Assembly (NCBI GenBank): GCA_000619965.1
Contig: JHVD01000006.1
Coordinates: forward strand, 1 to 64,000
Length of the DNA: 64,000 nt
Direction of reading: 5' to 3'
Origin: Propionibacteriaceae bacterium P6A17
GTDB lineage: Bacteria > Actinomycetota > Actinomycetes > Propionibacteriales > Propionibacteriaceae
Each line of letters starts with the position of its first letter. Position 1 is the first letter of the stretch. Made by a program: the position numbers and the translations under genes. Shown piece after piece: positions 48,529 to 57,562 of the stretch. The notes below the pieces were generated by a model that worked only from the letters and a program-made list of their open reading frames with translations, was not told the origin of the DNA and did not search any database.

Positions 48529-50046
48529 ATGTCCCGTCCAGGATTCGTGATCGAGACCGACGCCCGCACGCCGTCGCTGCTGACGATGGCCGGGTCGCGG
48601 CTGTCGCTCGCGCGCCTCGGCGTCGGCACCAAGGTGGTGTACCCCGCGGAGTCGATGCTGTCGAGCAACCCCATCCGGCTCATCGACCAGGCGTTGGAGG
48701 CGCCGGTGGGCAGCGAGCCCCTGGCCAAGCGGCTCCAGTCCGGCACCAGGCTCACCGTCGTCGTGCTCGACGACGAGCGCCCCAGCCCGCGCATGCGCTT
48801 CGACGTGCGGCGCAGCCTCGTCGAGCGCGTCCTGGAGATCGCCGCCCGGGGCGGTGTCGACGACGTCGCCATCGTCGTCGCGGGTGGGCTCGGCAAGCGC
48901 TGGTCGCCCTACGACATGACGCGCGTGCTGGGCGACAGGGTGGCCACGAGCTTCCAGCCCGACGGCCGCATCGAGAGCCACGACGTGACCGCCGACGATC
49001 TCGTCCCCCTCGGAGAGGTCGACGGGCACACCGTGCGGCTGAACCGCCGCGTCGCCGAATCGGATCTCGTGGTGGTCGTCGGCGCCCAACACGGCCACGT
49101 CCCCGCCACCGCGCTCACCGGAGGGTTGTTCGACGTCGAGACCCATCGTCGCCTGGGCGGCGTGTCCGCGACGGAGCCCTTCGCCCTCGCCGTGGCGCAG
49201 CTCGTGGCGGGCAGCGTCGAGGCCTTCACGCTGCGGGCCGTCCTGGGGCAGCCGTACCTCCACGGGCTGCTCGGCTTCGCCACCAAGCGCGAGTGGGAGT
49301 GGGGGATCGGCGACCGGCTGTCGTTCGTCGCGGCACGTCAGGCGGGCGCGCTCGCCCCCAGGACGACGGGACGCCTCCTGCACGCCGCGCCGCACGCGGA
49401 CTACGAGGTGCTCGACGTCGTCGCAGGCGAGCCGGCGACGGCGAATGCCGAGGCCGCGGCGGTGTGGCAGGCCGCGAACGCGATCGAGGTCGTAGGCTCC
49501 GCGGACGTCGTCGTCATCCCGGTGTGGGCGGGATCCCTCGCCGACCAGGACCCGGTGGGATCGCCGATCAACGCCGCACACGAGGCGCTGGTCAGGCGGC
49601 TCGGGAGCCACCTGGGTACGCCGCTGCTGCGCCCCGGCGGGGTCGTCATCGCGATGCACCCGCTGGAGGCGCGGTTCTCCAATCGTCGCCAGTCGGCTGC
49701 CTCGGACTTCTTCGCGAAGGTGCTGCCCACGACGATCGACCCCGCCGAGATGGGTGGCTTCGACGAGGCGGCCTGCAACGACGAGTGGTACGCGAGCCTC
49801 TACCGCAAGCAGTTCGCCGACCACCCACTGCGCACGTTCCAGACGTGGTACCGGGTCGCCCGTGCCACGCAGGGCGCCTCCGACGTCATCTGGGTGGGCG
49901 GCAATCGTCGCACCGCGGACCTCTTCGGGCATCGCGCCGCGACGACGTACGGCGACGCGCTCGAGCTGGCGTCCAACACGGTCGGCAGGACGCCGTCGAT
50001 CACCGTCCTGCACGGCCCCGGGCTGCCGCTGGGGGACGTGCGATGA
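48529..50046 (+). CDS. LarA-like (DUF2088) protein, probably divergent
   Basis: This is a 505-residue protein resembling nickel-dependent lactate racemase LarA over most of its length. VVLDDERPSPRM (78-89) corresponds to the substrate-binding D-x-T-R-P segment, and the DLVPLGEVDGHTVRLNR and VVVVGAQHGHVPATALTGG stretches align with the LarA core. The LarA catalytic His segment (GTHR) reads GGLGKR here. The Lys that binds the pincer cofactor, expected after GG, reads GGLFDV. By eye these catalytic residues are therefore missing, so a different reaction or a binding role is likely. No larB, larC or larE is in the window. AGAAGGAAGG precedes the ATG, and the stop overlaps the next gene (ATGA). 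Confidence 0.65.
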   Translation: MSRPGFVIETDARTPSLLTMAGSRLSLARLGVGTKVVYPAESMLSSNPIRLIDQALEAPVGSEPLAKRLQSGTRLTVVVLDDERPSPRMRFDVRRSLVERVLEIAARGGVDDVAIVVAGGLGKRWSPYDMTRVLGDRVATSFQPDGRIESHDVTADDLVPLGEVDGHTVRLNRRVAESDLVVVVGAQHGHVPATALTGGLFDVETHRRLGGVSATEPFALAVAQLVAGSVEAFTLRAVLGQPYLHGLLGFATKREWEWGIGDRLSFVAARQAGALAPRTTGRLLHAAPHADYEVLDVVAGEPATANAEAAAVWQAANAIEVVGSADVVVIPVWAGSLADQDPVGSPINAAHEALVRRLGSHLGTPLLRPGGVVIAMHPLEARFSNRRQSAASDFFAKVLPTTIDPAEMGGFDEAACNDEWYASLYRKQFADHPLRTFQTWYRVARATQGASDVIWVGGNRRTADLFGHRAATTYGDALELASNTVGRTPSITVLHGPGLPLGDVR

Positions 50047-50822
50047 GCAGGGTCTTCAAGTCGTGGGCGGGCGATACGCCGGCGCGGCGAGGCCCGCGTT
50101 TCACCGTGCTGCGCGATCTGGCGGAGCTGTGGCGGCCCTCAGCCCGCGGCCCCGTCGACCCGGCCCACCGCGGACGCAGGGTGCCGAGGCTCGGGTGGAA
50201 CCAACTCCACGCAGTGAGTCCGCTGGTCACCGCGTTGCCACGATTCGAGTTGGAGGTCGTCGGGCGGGAGGCGCTCGTCGGGATCCAGACCCCGTTCGTC
50301 CTGGCCGTCAACGCCGCGGGCACGCTCGACAGGCAGATCCTCTGGCTCGCCCTGCCGCGCAAGCTTCGGCCCCGTTCGCATGGCCTCAGCCGCGCCCTCA
50401 GCGACGGACGCACCGTCGTCGTGTTCTCCGCGGACCCGGCCGGCGGGCGGCTGGTGGGGGAGTTTCCGGCCACCGCCGCAGAGCTGGCCACGCAGCATTC
50501 GGTGGACATCGTGCCCGTAGGCATCGTCGGCTCCTACCGGCTGGCGGACACGCTGAAGCTCAGGCTGCACTCGCGCCCGAAGGTGTCCGTGCGCTTCGGC
50601 TCGCCGGTGCACGTCAGGGGGCGGGCGATCGACGAGATCACGCAGGACGTGCAGGTGCGCGTCGAGTCGCTCGTCGGCGAGGGAGACCTGTCCTGGTGGG
50701 AGGTGGAGCAGCGTCGACGGGGGATCGTCGCGGCGACGCCGGTGGTCGGGGCGAGGTGGCGCAGGCTGTGGCAGCAGGCGCAGCCGCGCCCGCGTGCGTC
50801 GAGGGCTCGCATCTGGCGTTGA
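50043..50822 (+). CDS. PlsC-like acyltransferase homologue lacking the catalytic His
   Basis: This is a 259-residue protein with the order of elements of 1-acylglycerol-phosphate acyltransferases. The H-x4-D motif position reads N90-A-A-G-T-L-D96, so the catalytic His is Ala91 while the Asp is kept. The following EGTRS-type motif reads SADPAGGRLVGEF. The downstream block DIVPVGIVGSYRLADTLK and the strand before HVRGRAIDEITQ resemble the family. It is probably inactive as a classical acyltransferase and may be a regulatory or binding partner. The N-terminus is basic without a membrane helix. It is coupled to the LarA-like gene and followed by a strong hairpin. Confidence 0.6.
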   Translation: MSRVFKSWAGDTPARRGPRFTVLRDLAELWRPSARGPVDPAHRGRRVPRLGWNQLHAVSPLVTALPRFELEVVGREALVGIQTPFVLAVNAAGTLDRQILWLALPRKLRPRSHGLSRALSDGRTVVVFSADPAGGRLVGEFPATAAELATQHSVDIVPVGIVGSYRLADTLKLRLHSRPKVSVRFGSPVHVRGRAIDEITQDVQVRVESLVGEGDLSWWEVEQRRRGIVAATPVVGARWRRLWQQAQPRPRASRARIWR

Positions 50823-50850
50823 TGCCGCACCGCCGTGACTCGGTGCGGCA
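50823..50850 (+). terminator. Hairpin closing the priA-acyltransferase-like operon
   Basis: TGCCGCACCG and CGGTGCGGCA form a perfect 10-bp stem with an 8-nt loop, starting on the base after the stop codon. No T-run follows. Confidence 0.6.
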
Positions 50851-50875
50851 TGCCGACGCATCCGGGGATGGCGGC

Positions 50876-50881
50876 TACACT
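50876..50881 (+). promoter_or_regulatory. Candidate -10 box for yebC-ruvCAB
   Basis: TACACT lies 38 bases before the yebC ATG, just past the upstream terminator hairpin. Confidence 0.4.
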
Positions 50882-50919
50882 TGGCTCGTTCCGTTCCCGA
50901 CCACCCGGAAAGGCCGCCA

Positions 50920-51693
50920 ATGTCAGGTCACTCCAAATGGGCCACCACCAAGCACAAGAAGGCCGCGATCGACGCGAAGCGCGGCAAGCTGTTCGCCAAG
51001 CTGATCAAGAACATTGAGGTCGCGGCGCGCACGGGTGGCGGTGACCCGTCTGGCAACCCGACGTTGTACGACGCCATCCAGAAGGCCAAGAAGTCGTCGG
51101 TGCCCAACGACAACATCGATCGTGCCGTCAAGCGCGGCTCGGGTGCCGAGTCCGGCGGCGCGGACTACGAGACGATCATGTACGAGGCGTACGGCCCGGC
51201 GGGCGTCGCCATCCTGATCGAATGCCTCACCGACAACCGCAACCGTTCGGCCACGGAAGTGCGCCTGGGCGTCACGCGCAACGGCGGCACCATGGCCGAC
51301 GTCGGCTCAGTGCAGCGCATGTTCTCCCGCAAGGGCGTCGTCGCGCTGGCCAAGCGCCAGGGCGGACGCGACCTCTCCGAGGACGACGTGATGGAGGTTG
51401 CGCTCGAGGCGGGCCTGGAGGAGGTCGAGGACGCCGGCGACAACTGGGAGGCACTCAGCGACCCGAGCGACCTCGTCGAGGTGCGCAAGGCCATTCAGGC
51501 CGCGGGCCTCGAATACGACTCGGCCGAGGTGCAGTTCGTCGCCTCGTTCGACTCGCCCGTCAGCGAGGTCGACGTCGCCCGCAAGGTGCTCAACATCATC
51601 GACGCCCTCGAGGACTCCGACGACGTGCAGAACGTCTTCACCAACATGGACCTGACCGACGAGGTCGAGGCCGCCCTCGAAGCGGAAGACTGA
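50920..51693 (+). CDS. yebC: YebC/PmpR-family regulator or ribosome-associated factor
   Basis: This is a 257-residue protein of the YebC/TACO1 family, implicated in transcription regulation and, more recently, in translation of proline-rich stretches. The signature N-terminus [20 protein letters not shown] and [20 protein letters not shown] are intact, followed by [19 protein letters not shown] and the three-domain fold. The ATG at 50920 follows GGAAAGG at normal spacing. It lies immediately upstream of ruvC, a widespread arrangement. Confidence 0.95.
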   Translation: MSGHSKWATTKHKKAAIDAKRGKLFAKLIKNIEVAARTGGGDPSGNPTLYDAIQKAKKSSVPNDNIDRAVKRGSGAESGGADYETIMYEAYGPAGVAILIECLTDNRNRSATEVRLGVTRNGGTMADVGSVQRMFSRKGVVALAKRQGGRDLSEDDVMEVALEAGLEEVEDAGDNWEALSDPSDLVEVRKAIQAAGLEYDSAEVQFVASFDSPVSEVDVARKVLNIIDALEDSDDVQNVFTNMDLTDEVEAALEAED

Positions 51694-51701
51694 GCCTCGC
51701 C

Positions 51702-52220
51702 TTGCGCGTCATCGGCATCGACCCCGGTCTCACCAGGTGTGGGATCGGGGTCGTCGACGCCACCCAGGGCCGGGCGCGGTTCGTCGCGGTGGGTGTCGTG
51801 CGCACGCCCGCGACGCTCGAGACGCCGCAGCGGCTCGTCGAGATCGAGCGACGGCTCATCGCCTGGGTGGAGGAGTACCGCCCGGAGGCGATGGCCATCG
51901 AACGGGTGTTCGCGCAGCACAACCGCCACTCCGTGATGGACACGATGCAGGCGGCGGGGGTGGCGTCGCTGGTGGGTGCCCGGGCCGGCCTCGACGTCGC
52001 CTACCACACGCCGAGCGAGGTCAAGGCCGCCGTGACGGGATCCGGCACCGCAGACAAGGCGCAGATGATCGCGATGATGACCCGCATCCTCCGGCTGGAT
52101 GCCCCGCCGTCGCCGGCGGACGCCGCCGATGCCCTGGCGATCGCCGTCACGCACGCCTGGCGCGGACCACGCACCAATCGATACGCGGCCGCGGTGGCCG
52201 CAGCGAAGGGAGCCCTGTGA
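51702..52220 (+). CDS. ruvC: Holliday junction endonuclease RuvC
   Basis: RuvC resolves Holliday junctions (172 residues). Acidic catalytic residues lie in VIGIDPGLTRCG, MAIERVF and the C-terminal SPADAADALAIAVTH. Length is normal. The start is uncommon: TTG at 51702 gives LRVIGIDPG, the expected N-terminus, with no good ribosome-binding site. A CTG at 51690 overlapping the yebC stop is the only in-frame alternative nearby. Translation probably depends on ribosomes finishing yebC. It overlaps ruvA as GTGA. Confidence 0.93.
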   Translation: MRVIGIDPGLTRCGIGVVDATQGRARFVAVGVVRTPATLETPQRLVEIERRLIAWVEEYRPEAMAIERVFAQHNRHSVMDTMQAAGVASLVGARAGLDVAYHTPSEVKAAVTGSGTADKAQMIAMMTRILRLDAPPSPADAADALAIAVTHAWRGPRTNRYAAAVAAAKGAL

Positions 52221-52828
52221 TCGCCCAACTCACCGGAGAGGTGCTCTCCGCAGGCGCCTCGTGGGTCGTCGTCGACGTGCACGGTGTCGCATTCCGCGTG
52301 CTCACCAATCCCTCGACGGCGGCAGCCGCGCGCGTCGGGGAGCCGACGACGCTCCACACCAGCCTCATCGTGCGCGAGGATTCGCTGTCGATGTGGGGCT
52401 TCGCCACCGACGCCGAGCGTGAGGCCTTCGAGATCGTGCAGGGTGCGTCGGGCGTCGGTCCCAAGGTGGCCGGCGCCATGTTGAGCGTCCTCACCCCCGC
52501 AGAAATCCGTCAGGCCATCTCCGCAGGCGACGTCCGACGGCTGACGGCCGTGCCCGGTATCGGACCGAAGGGCGCGCAGAAGATGGTCATCGAGCTGAAG
52601 GACAAGGTGCTGGTCCTCGCAGGCACCGACGACGCCGTGCGGCCCTCGTCGCCTACCGGCGATGCGCGCTGGCGCGCAGAGGTCACCGAGGGTCTCGAGG
52701 GGCTCGGCTGGTCCGCGAAGGAGGCCGAGAAGGCCTGCGACGCCGTCGCGCCCTTGGTGGATGAGGATCCGGACATTCCGCTGGGCCGTCTCATGCGGGC
52801 AGCGCTCGGGGCGCTGGCGAAGCGATGA
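52217..52828 (+). CDS. ruvA: Holliday junction DNA-binding subunit RuvA
   Basis: RuvA binds four-way junctions and loads RuvB (203 residues). Domain I is an OB fold ([20 protein letters not shown]). Domain II has two helix-hairpin-helix motifs ([14 protein letters not shown] and [16 protein letters not shown]). Domain III (about 155-203, [20 protein letters not shown]) contacts RuvB after an acidic/Pro linker. It is coupled to ruvC and ruvB by 4-bp overlaps. Confidence 0.96.
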   Translation: MIAQLTGEVLSAGASWVVVDVHGVAFRVLTNPSTAAAARVGEPTTLHTSLIVREDSLSMWGFATDAEREAFEIVQGASGVGPKVAGAMLSVLTPAEIRQAISAGDVRRLTAVPGIGPKGAQKMVIELKDKVLVLAGTDDAVRPSSPTGDARWRAEVTEGLEGLGWSAKEAEKACDAVAPLVDEDPDIPLGRLMRAALGALAKR

Positions 52829-53853
52829 CCGAACGATCGCCGGTGGATCCGGACGCGACGCTCGAGGAGCGCGACTTCGAGTCGGCGCTTCGGCCCAAGC
52901 TGCTCGACGAGTTCGAGGGACAGCCCCGCGTGCGCGACCAGCTCGCCCTCGTCCTCGACGCCGCGCGCCACCGCGGCTCGTCGCCCGATCACGTGCTGCT
53001 CTCCGGCCCGCCCGGACTCGGCAAGACGACCCTGGCGATGATCATCGCCAACGAACTGGGCGTCAACCTCCGGATCACCTCGGGTCCCGCGATCCAACAC
53101 GCGGGGGACCTCGCAGCCATCCTCTCGGGTCTCGACGAACACGAGGTGCTGTTCATCGACGAGATCCACCGGCTCTCGAAGCCCGCCGAGGAGATGCTGT
53201 ACCTCGCGATGGAGGACTTCCGCGTGGACGTGATCGTCGGCAAGGGCCCTGGCGCCACGGCCATCCCCATCGATCTCCCGCAGTTCACGCTCGTTGGCGC
53301 GACGACGCGCGCCGGCCTGCTGCCGGGACCGCTGCGCGACCGGTTCGGCTTCACTGCCCAACTGGACTTCTACACCGACGAGGCCCTCACGGGCATCGTC
53401 GCCGCCTCCGCGTCGAAGCTCGCCGTAGACCTCGCCGCCGAGGCGGCGCGCGAGATCGCGAGCCGCAGCCGAGGCACGCCCCGCATCGCCAACCGACTGC
53501 TCCGGCGGGTGCGCGACTTCGGGCAGGTCAAGGGCCATCCGCACCTGCACCGCGACGTGGCCCGCGCCGCGCTGGAGTTGTACGAGGTGGACGAGCGCGG
53601 CCTCGACCGCCTGGACCGATCCGTGCTGGACTCCCTGGTGCGCAAGTTCGGCGGCGGGCCGGTGGGCCTGTCGACGCTGGCGCTCAGCGTCGGCGAGGAG
53701 GTCGACACGGTCTCCGAGGTGGCTGAGCCCTTCCTCATTCGTGAGGGGCTGATGATGCGCACGCCGCGGGGCCGGGTGGCGACGCCGGCGGCGTACCTGC
53801 ATCTCGGGCTGGCGGTACCGGCGGATCGTTCGGATTCGCTGTTCGACCTGTGA
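52825..53853 (+). CDS. ruvB: Holliday junction branch-migration ATPase RuvB
   Basis: RuvB is the hexameric AAA+ motor of branch migration (342 residues). Walker A is [12 protein letters not shown] and Walker B FIDEIHRL; sensor 1 is [20 protein letters not shown] with the arginine finger, and [17 protein letters not shown] belongs to the lid domain. A winged helix closes the C-terminus ([19 protein letters not shown]). It overlaps ruvA as ATGA. Confidence 0.97.
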   Translation: MTERSPVDPDATLEERDFESALRPKLLDEFEGQPRVRDQLALVLDAARHRGSSPDHVLLSGPPGLGKTTLAMIIANELGVNLRITSGPAIQHAGDLAAILSGLDEHEVLFIDEIHRLSKPAEEMLYLAMEDFRVDVIVGKGPGATAIPIDLPQFTLVGATTRAGLLPGPLRDRFGFTAQLDFYTDEALTGIVAASASKLAVDLAAEAAREIASRSRGTPRIANRLLRRVRDFGQVKGHPHLHRDVARAALELYEVDERGLDRLDRSVLDSLVRKFGGGPVGLSTLALSVGEEVDTVSEVAEPFLIREGLMMRTPRGRVATPAAYLHLGLAVPADRSDSLFDL

Positions 53854-53940
53854 GCGTGGCGGGGAATCCGCGAGGTTGGGCTATTCTGAGCGGTGGCTTG
53901 TGCCACAGGCCACCATTTCGTCCCCGAGGAAAGTGCTCCA

Positions 53941-54330
53941 ATGCCTCCAGGCTTTGATTTGATTCTCATGGTCGTGCTGTTCGGCGCGATCGTGTACTTC
54001 ATGATGATCCGCCCGCAGCAGAAGCGGATGCGTGAGCATCAGGACATGCTGAGCCAGCTCGCTCCCGGCACGCGCGTGCGGCTCACCTCCGGCATCTACG
54101 CGACGCTCCTGCACGTGGGCGAGCGCCAGGTGATTGCGGAGATTGCGCCCGGTGTCGAGGTCACCGTCGACAAGACCCATCTCGTCGGCGCCGTCACCGC
54201 GGATCAGGAGGAGTTCGAGTACGAAGGGGAGTCGTCGGAGGCGGAGGAGCCGAGCGACGACGAGCCCACCGTGTTCGAGCCGCAGGACGAGCCCCCCGCC
54301 GCGCAGGACGAGCCCCGCACGGATCGCTGA
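53941..54330 (+). CDS. yajC: Sec translocon accessory protein YajC
   Basis: YajC associates with SecDF in the membrane (129 residues). One membrane helix (FDLILMVVLFGAIVYFMM) is followed by the conserved IRPQQKRMREHQDML and a small soluble domain (VRLTSGIYATLLHVGE). The C-terminal tail is long and acidic/Pro-rich. The ATG at 53941 has GAGGAAAG seven bases upstream. A GTG at 53893, five bases after a TATTCT box (53882-53887), would add 16 residues and cannot be excluded. It is followed by secD and secF. Confidence 0.93.
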   Translation: MPPGFDLILMVVLFGAIVYFMMIRPQQKRMREHQDMLSQLAPGTRVRLTSGIYATLLHVGERQVIAEIAPGVEVTVDKTHLVGAVTADQEEFEYEGESSEAEEPSDDEPTVFEPQDEPPAAQDEPRTDR

Positions 54331-54342
54331 CCGCTCACCATC

Positions 54343-55881
54343 GTGGCAACCACTTCCCGTCGTTCCCGGCCCTGGCTTGTCATCCTGGGCCTGTTCTTCG
54401 TCCTCGGTGTCCTGTTCGGCATCATGGCCGGCACGAAGACCTGGGCTCCGAAGCTCGGTCTCGATCTGCAGGGCGGCATGACCATCACGCTCACGGCCAC
54501 CAACGCCGAGGTGACGCCCGAGTCCCTCGCGCTGGCGGTCTCCATCATCCAGCAGCGCGTCGACGGCATGGGCGTCGGTGAGGCGTCGGTCACCACCATG
54601 GGCGACCGCAACATCATCGTCTCCGCCCCCAACGTGACTCGCGACGACCTTGTCGAGCTCGTCGGCGCCACCGCGCAGCTGGAGTTCCGTCCGGTGCTCC
54701 AGACCACGTTTGCCGCGGGCGCGACCGAGCCGGAGACGGCCGTCGATCCGCTCCCGCGTCCTGAGGAGGGGCAGGGCACGCTCCTCCCCGTCGACGAAGT
54801 GCTGGCCTATCAGGCCACCGACGAGGACCTCCAGGCCTTCCAGGACTACGAGTGCGGCGATCCGCACGTCGACGTACTCGACCGAGCCCAGGTGGTCTGC
54901 GACACCGATGGCCTGCAGAAGTATCTGCTTGGACCGGTGGCCGTGCAGGGCCGCAACGTCACCGACGCGATGGCAGGCATTCCCCAGGGAGACCTCGCCT
55001 GGGCAGTGTCGCTCACGTTCGACGGCGAGGGCACGGACCGCTTCGGCGACGTCACCCGCGCGCTCGTGACCAAGGCGGAGCCCACCAACATGTTCGCGAT
55101 CGTCCTGGACGGCAAGGTGCGCTCTGCGGCACGGGTGGAGGCGGCCATCACGAACGGCCAGGCACAGATCACCGGGCAGTTCACGCCCGCCGAGGCGCAG
55201 TCGCTGGCCAACGTGCTGAAGTTCGGCGCGCTGCCGCTCGATTTCGAGCCCTCGCAGGTGGAGAGCGTCTCGCCGACGCTCGGTGCCGAGCAGCTCCGGG
55301 TCGGCCTCATCGCGGGCCTGCTGGGCATCCTGGTGGTCGGCGTCTACGCGCTGTTCTACTACCGCGGCCTCGGCCTGGTGGTGCTGAGCTCCCTGATCGT
55401 CGCCGGCGTGACGACGTATGTCCTGATGACGCTGCTGGGCACGGCCGTCGGCTTCACCCTCAGCTTGGCGTCCATTGCGGGCACGATCGTCGGCGTGGCG
55501 GTCACCGCGGACTCGTTCATCATCTACTTCGAGCGAATTCGCGACGAGATCCGCGAGGGGCGCAGCCTGCGCGCGGCGATCGAGTCCGGCTGGAAGAAGG
55601 CGCGCGGCACCATCCTGATCGCCAACTCCGTGTCGATCCTCTCGGCCATCGTCCTGTACGTGCTGGCCGTGGGCGGCGTCCAGGGCTTTGCGTTCGCGCT
55701 GGGGCTCACCACCTTCATCAATCTCGTGCTCGTGTTCTGCTTCACCAAGCCGCTGGTGTCGCTGCTGGGCCGCACGAAGTTCTTCGGCGAGGGGCACCCA
55801 CTCTCGGGCCTGAGCGCCGACAAGATGGGCGTGTCCCGCGAACGCCTCCTCGGGCGTCGGGTGCGCAGGAAGGAGGCCTGA
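54343..55881 (+). CDS. secD: Protein translocase subunit SecD
   Basis: SecD pulls translocating proteins outward using the proton gradient (512 residues). The first membrane helix is followed by GLDLQGGMTITL (the D1 motif), a large extracytoplasmic domain, then five to six membrane helices starting near GAEQLRVGLIAGLLGILVVG. The conserved VAVTADSFIIYFERIRDEIREGRS of helix 4 is intact. The GTG start lies 12 bases after yajC and has little ribosome-binding signal, so it is probably coupled. Confidence 0.95.
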   Translation: MATTSRRSRPWLVILGLFFVLGVLFGIMAGTKTWAPKLGLDLQGGMTITLTATNAEVTPESLALAVSIIQQRVDGMGVGEASVTTMGDRNIIVSAPNVTRDDLVELVGATAQLEFRPVLQTTFAAGATEPETAVDPLPRPEEGQGTLLPVDEVLAYQATDEDLQAFQDYECGDPHVDVLDRAQVVCDTDGLQKYLLGPVAVQGRNVTDAMAGIPQGDLAWAVSLTFDGEGTDRFGDVTRALVTKAEPTNMFAIVLDGKVRSAARVEAAITNGQAQITGQFTPAEAQSLANVLKFGALPLDFEPSQVESVSPTLGAEQLRVGLIAGLLGILVVGVYALFYYRGLGLVVLSSLIVAGVTTYVLMTLLGTAVGFTLSLASIAGTIVGVAVTADSFIIYFERIRDEIREGRSLRAAIESGWKKARGTILIANSVSILSAIVLYVLAVGGVQGFAFALGLTTFINLVLVFCFTKPLVSLLGRTKFFGEGHPLSGLSADKMGVSRERLLGRRVRRKEA

Positions 55882-55882
55882 G

Positions 55883-57040
55883 ATGGCCGAGACCCAGCAC
55901 ACCGAACAGGCCGCGCAGGAGACCCCCCAGGCCTCCAGCCGGGGCATCGCCCACCGCCTCTACACCGGCAAGCTCGCCTACGACTTCATGGGCAACCGCA
56001 AGCTGTGGTTCTCCATCACCCTGGCGGCGATCGTGGTGTCGCTGCTGGTGGTGGTGTTCAAGCAGCTGACGCTCGGCATCGAGTTCCGCGGCGGCACCGA
56101 CTTCCAGGCGCCCGTGGCGGCCCAGTCCCAGACGATCGAGGAGGTGCGCGAGGGGACCCAGTCGTTCGCCGTCCAGGGGCTCGACGCGCAGGTCTTCTCC
56201 ATCGGTGACACGGCCGTGCGCATCCAGACGCGTCCGCTCACGCCCGCAGAGATCGCCCAGACGCGCACCGACATCGCCGAGCTCGTCGGGGCCTCCCCGG
56301 ACGACGTCACCTACAACACCATCGGTGGCTCGTGGGGCGACAAGATCTCCCAGGGGGCGGCGGTTGCCGTCGCAGTGTTCCTCCTGCTGGTCATGGGGCT
56401 GATCGCCGTCTACTTCCGCGACTGGCGGATGGCGCTCGCGGCCATCATCGCGCTGGCCCACGACATGATCATCACGTTGGGGGTCTACGCGATCGTCGGC
56501 TTCACCGTCACGCCGTCGACGCTCATCGGTCTGTTGACGATCCTGGGCTACTCCCTCTATGACACGGTGGTCGTCTTCGACAAGGTCAAGGAGAACACGC
56601 GGGAGCTCACGAAGGGCAACAAGACCTTCACCGCACAGGCCAACCTCGCCATCAACCAGGTGCTGGTGCGTTCCATCAACACGACGGTCATCGGCGTTCT
56701 CCCGGTGTTCGCCATGTTCCTCGCAGGCGTGTACGGCAACTCTGGCCCGCTCAAGGACCTGGGTCTGGTCCTGCTGGTCGGCATGATCGCCGGCACGTTC
56801 TCGTCGATCTTCATCGCGACGCCGCTGCTGGCCTGGTTCAAGGAGCGCACGCCCGCGATGCGCGAGCACCGCGAGCAGCTCGAACGCCGCTTGGCACGCT
56901 CGGAGCACAGGATTTCGACGAAGGCTGCGACATCGGACGAGGCCGCCGTCGTCGACGTGACGCAGCCTGCAGCCACCCATCTGGAGCGGCGCGAGCGCCG
57001 CACGCACACCACCCGCGCCCAGCGGAAGGGGAAGCGGTGA
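55883..57040 (+). CDS. secF: Protein translocase subunit SecF
   Basis: SecF is the SecD partner (385 residues). It has a first helix, then GIEFRGGTDFQAPV, an extracytoplasmic domain, and helices carrying FRDWRMALAAIIALAHDMII, SLYDTVVVFDKVKENTRE and RSINTTVIGVLPVFAMF, the proton-path motifs. The C-terminal tail is basic and probably cytoplasmic. It starts one base after the secD stop and overlaps apt as GTGA. Confidence 0.95.
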   Translation: MAETQHTEQAAQETPQASSRGIAHRLYTGKLAYDFMGNRKLWFSITLAAIVVSLLVVVFKQLTLGIEFRGGTDFQAPVAAQSQTIEEVREGTQSFAVQGLDAQVFSIGDTAVRIQTRPLTPAEIAQTRTDIAELVGASPDDVTYNTIGGSWGDKISQGAAVAVAVFLLLVMGLIAVYFRDWRMALAAIIALAHDMIITLGVYAIVGFTVTPSTLIGLLTILGYSLYDTVVVFDKVKENTRELTKGNKTFTAQANLAINQVLVRSINTTVIGVLPVFAMFLAGVYGNSGPLKDLGLVLLVGMIAGTFSSIFIATPLLAWFKERTPAMREHREQLERRLARSEHRISTKAATSDEAAVVDVTQPAATHLERRERRTHTTRAQRKGKR

Positions 57041-57558
57041 ACGAGATCGCCTCACTGATCCACGATGTCCCGGACTTCCCGAAGCCCGGCGTGGTGTTCA
57101 AGGACATCACTCCGCTGCTCGCGTCGCCGGTGCAGTTCCGGCAGGCGGTGCACGCGATGGCGCAGGCTGCGCCGCAGGGCGTGGACGTGGTCGTCGGGAT
57201 GGAAGCGCGCGGGTTCATCTTCGCCGCGCCGGTGGCCATCGAGCTCGGCGTCGGCTTCGTGCCGGTGCGCAAGCCCGGGAAGCTGCCCGGTGACGTGTTC
57301 TCCCAGTCCTTCGACCTCGAGTACGGCTCGGAGACGCTGACGGTGCACAGGAACGCCATCCAGCCGGGGGCGCGGGTGCTCGTCGTCGACGACGTGCTCG
57401 CCACCGGCGGGACCATCGCCGCGACGGCGGGTCTGCTGCGTCAGCTCGGGGCCGAACTGGTCCACGTCTCGGTGTTGCTCGAGCTCGAGTTCCTGGGCGG
57501 CAGGGAACTGTTGGCTCGGCAGGGCATCGGCGAGCTCTCGTCGGTGGTCAAGGGCTGA
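57037..57558 (+). CDS. apt: Adenine phosphoribosyltransferase
   Basis: Apt salvages adenine to AMP using PRPP (173 residues). Signature stretches are VPDFPKPGVVFKDITPLLAS, VVGMEARGFIFAAPVA and the PRPP loop VLVVDDVLATGGTIAAT. Length is normal. It is coupled to secF, the standard actinobacterial secDF-apt-rel order, although here a potassium channel gene separates apt from rel. Confidence 0.96.
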   Translation: MNEIASLIHDVPDFPKPGVVFKDITPLLASPVQFRQAVHAMAQAAPQGVDVVVGMEARGFIFAAPVAIELGVGFVPVRKPGKLPGDVFSQSFDLEYGSETLTVHRNAIQPGARVLVVDDVLATGGTIAATAGLLRQLGAELVHVSVLLELEFLGGRELLARQGIGELSSVVKG

Positions 57559-57562
57559 CGCG

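Noticed and set aside
53893-53940. Longer YajC start at GTG 53893
   Set aside because: The -10 to start distance is five bases, shorter than the others, and the internal ATG has a strong ribosome-binding site; kept only as an alternative.
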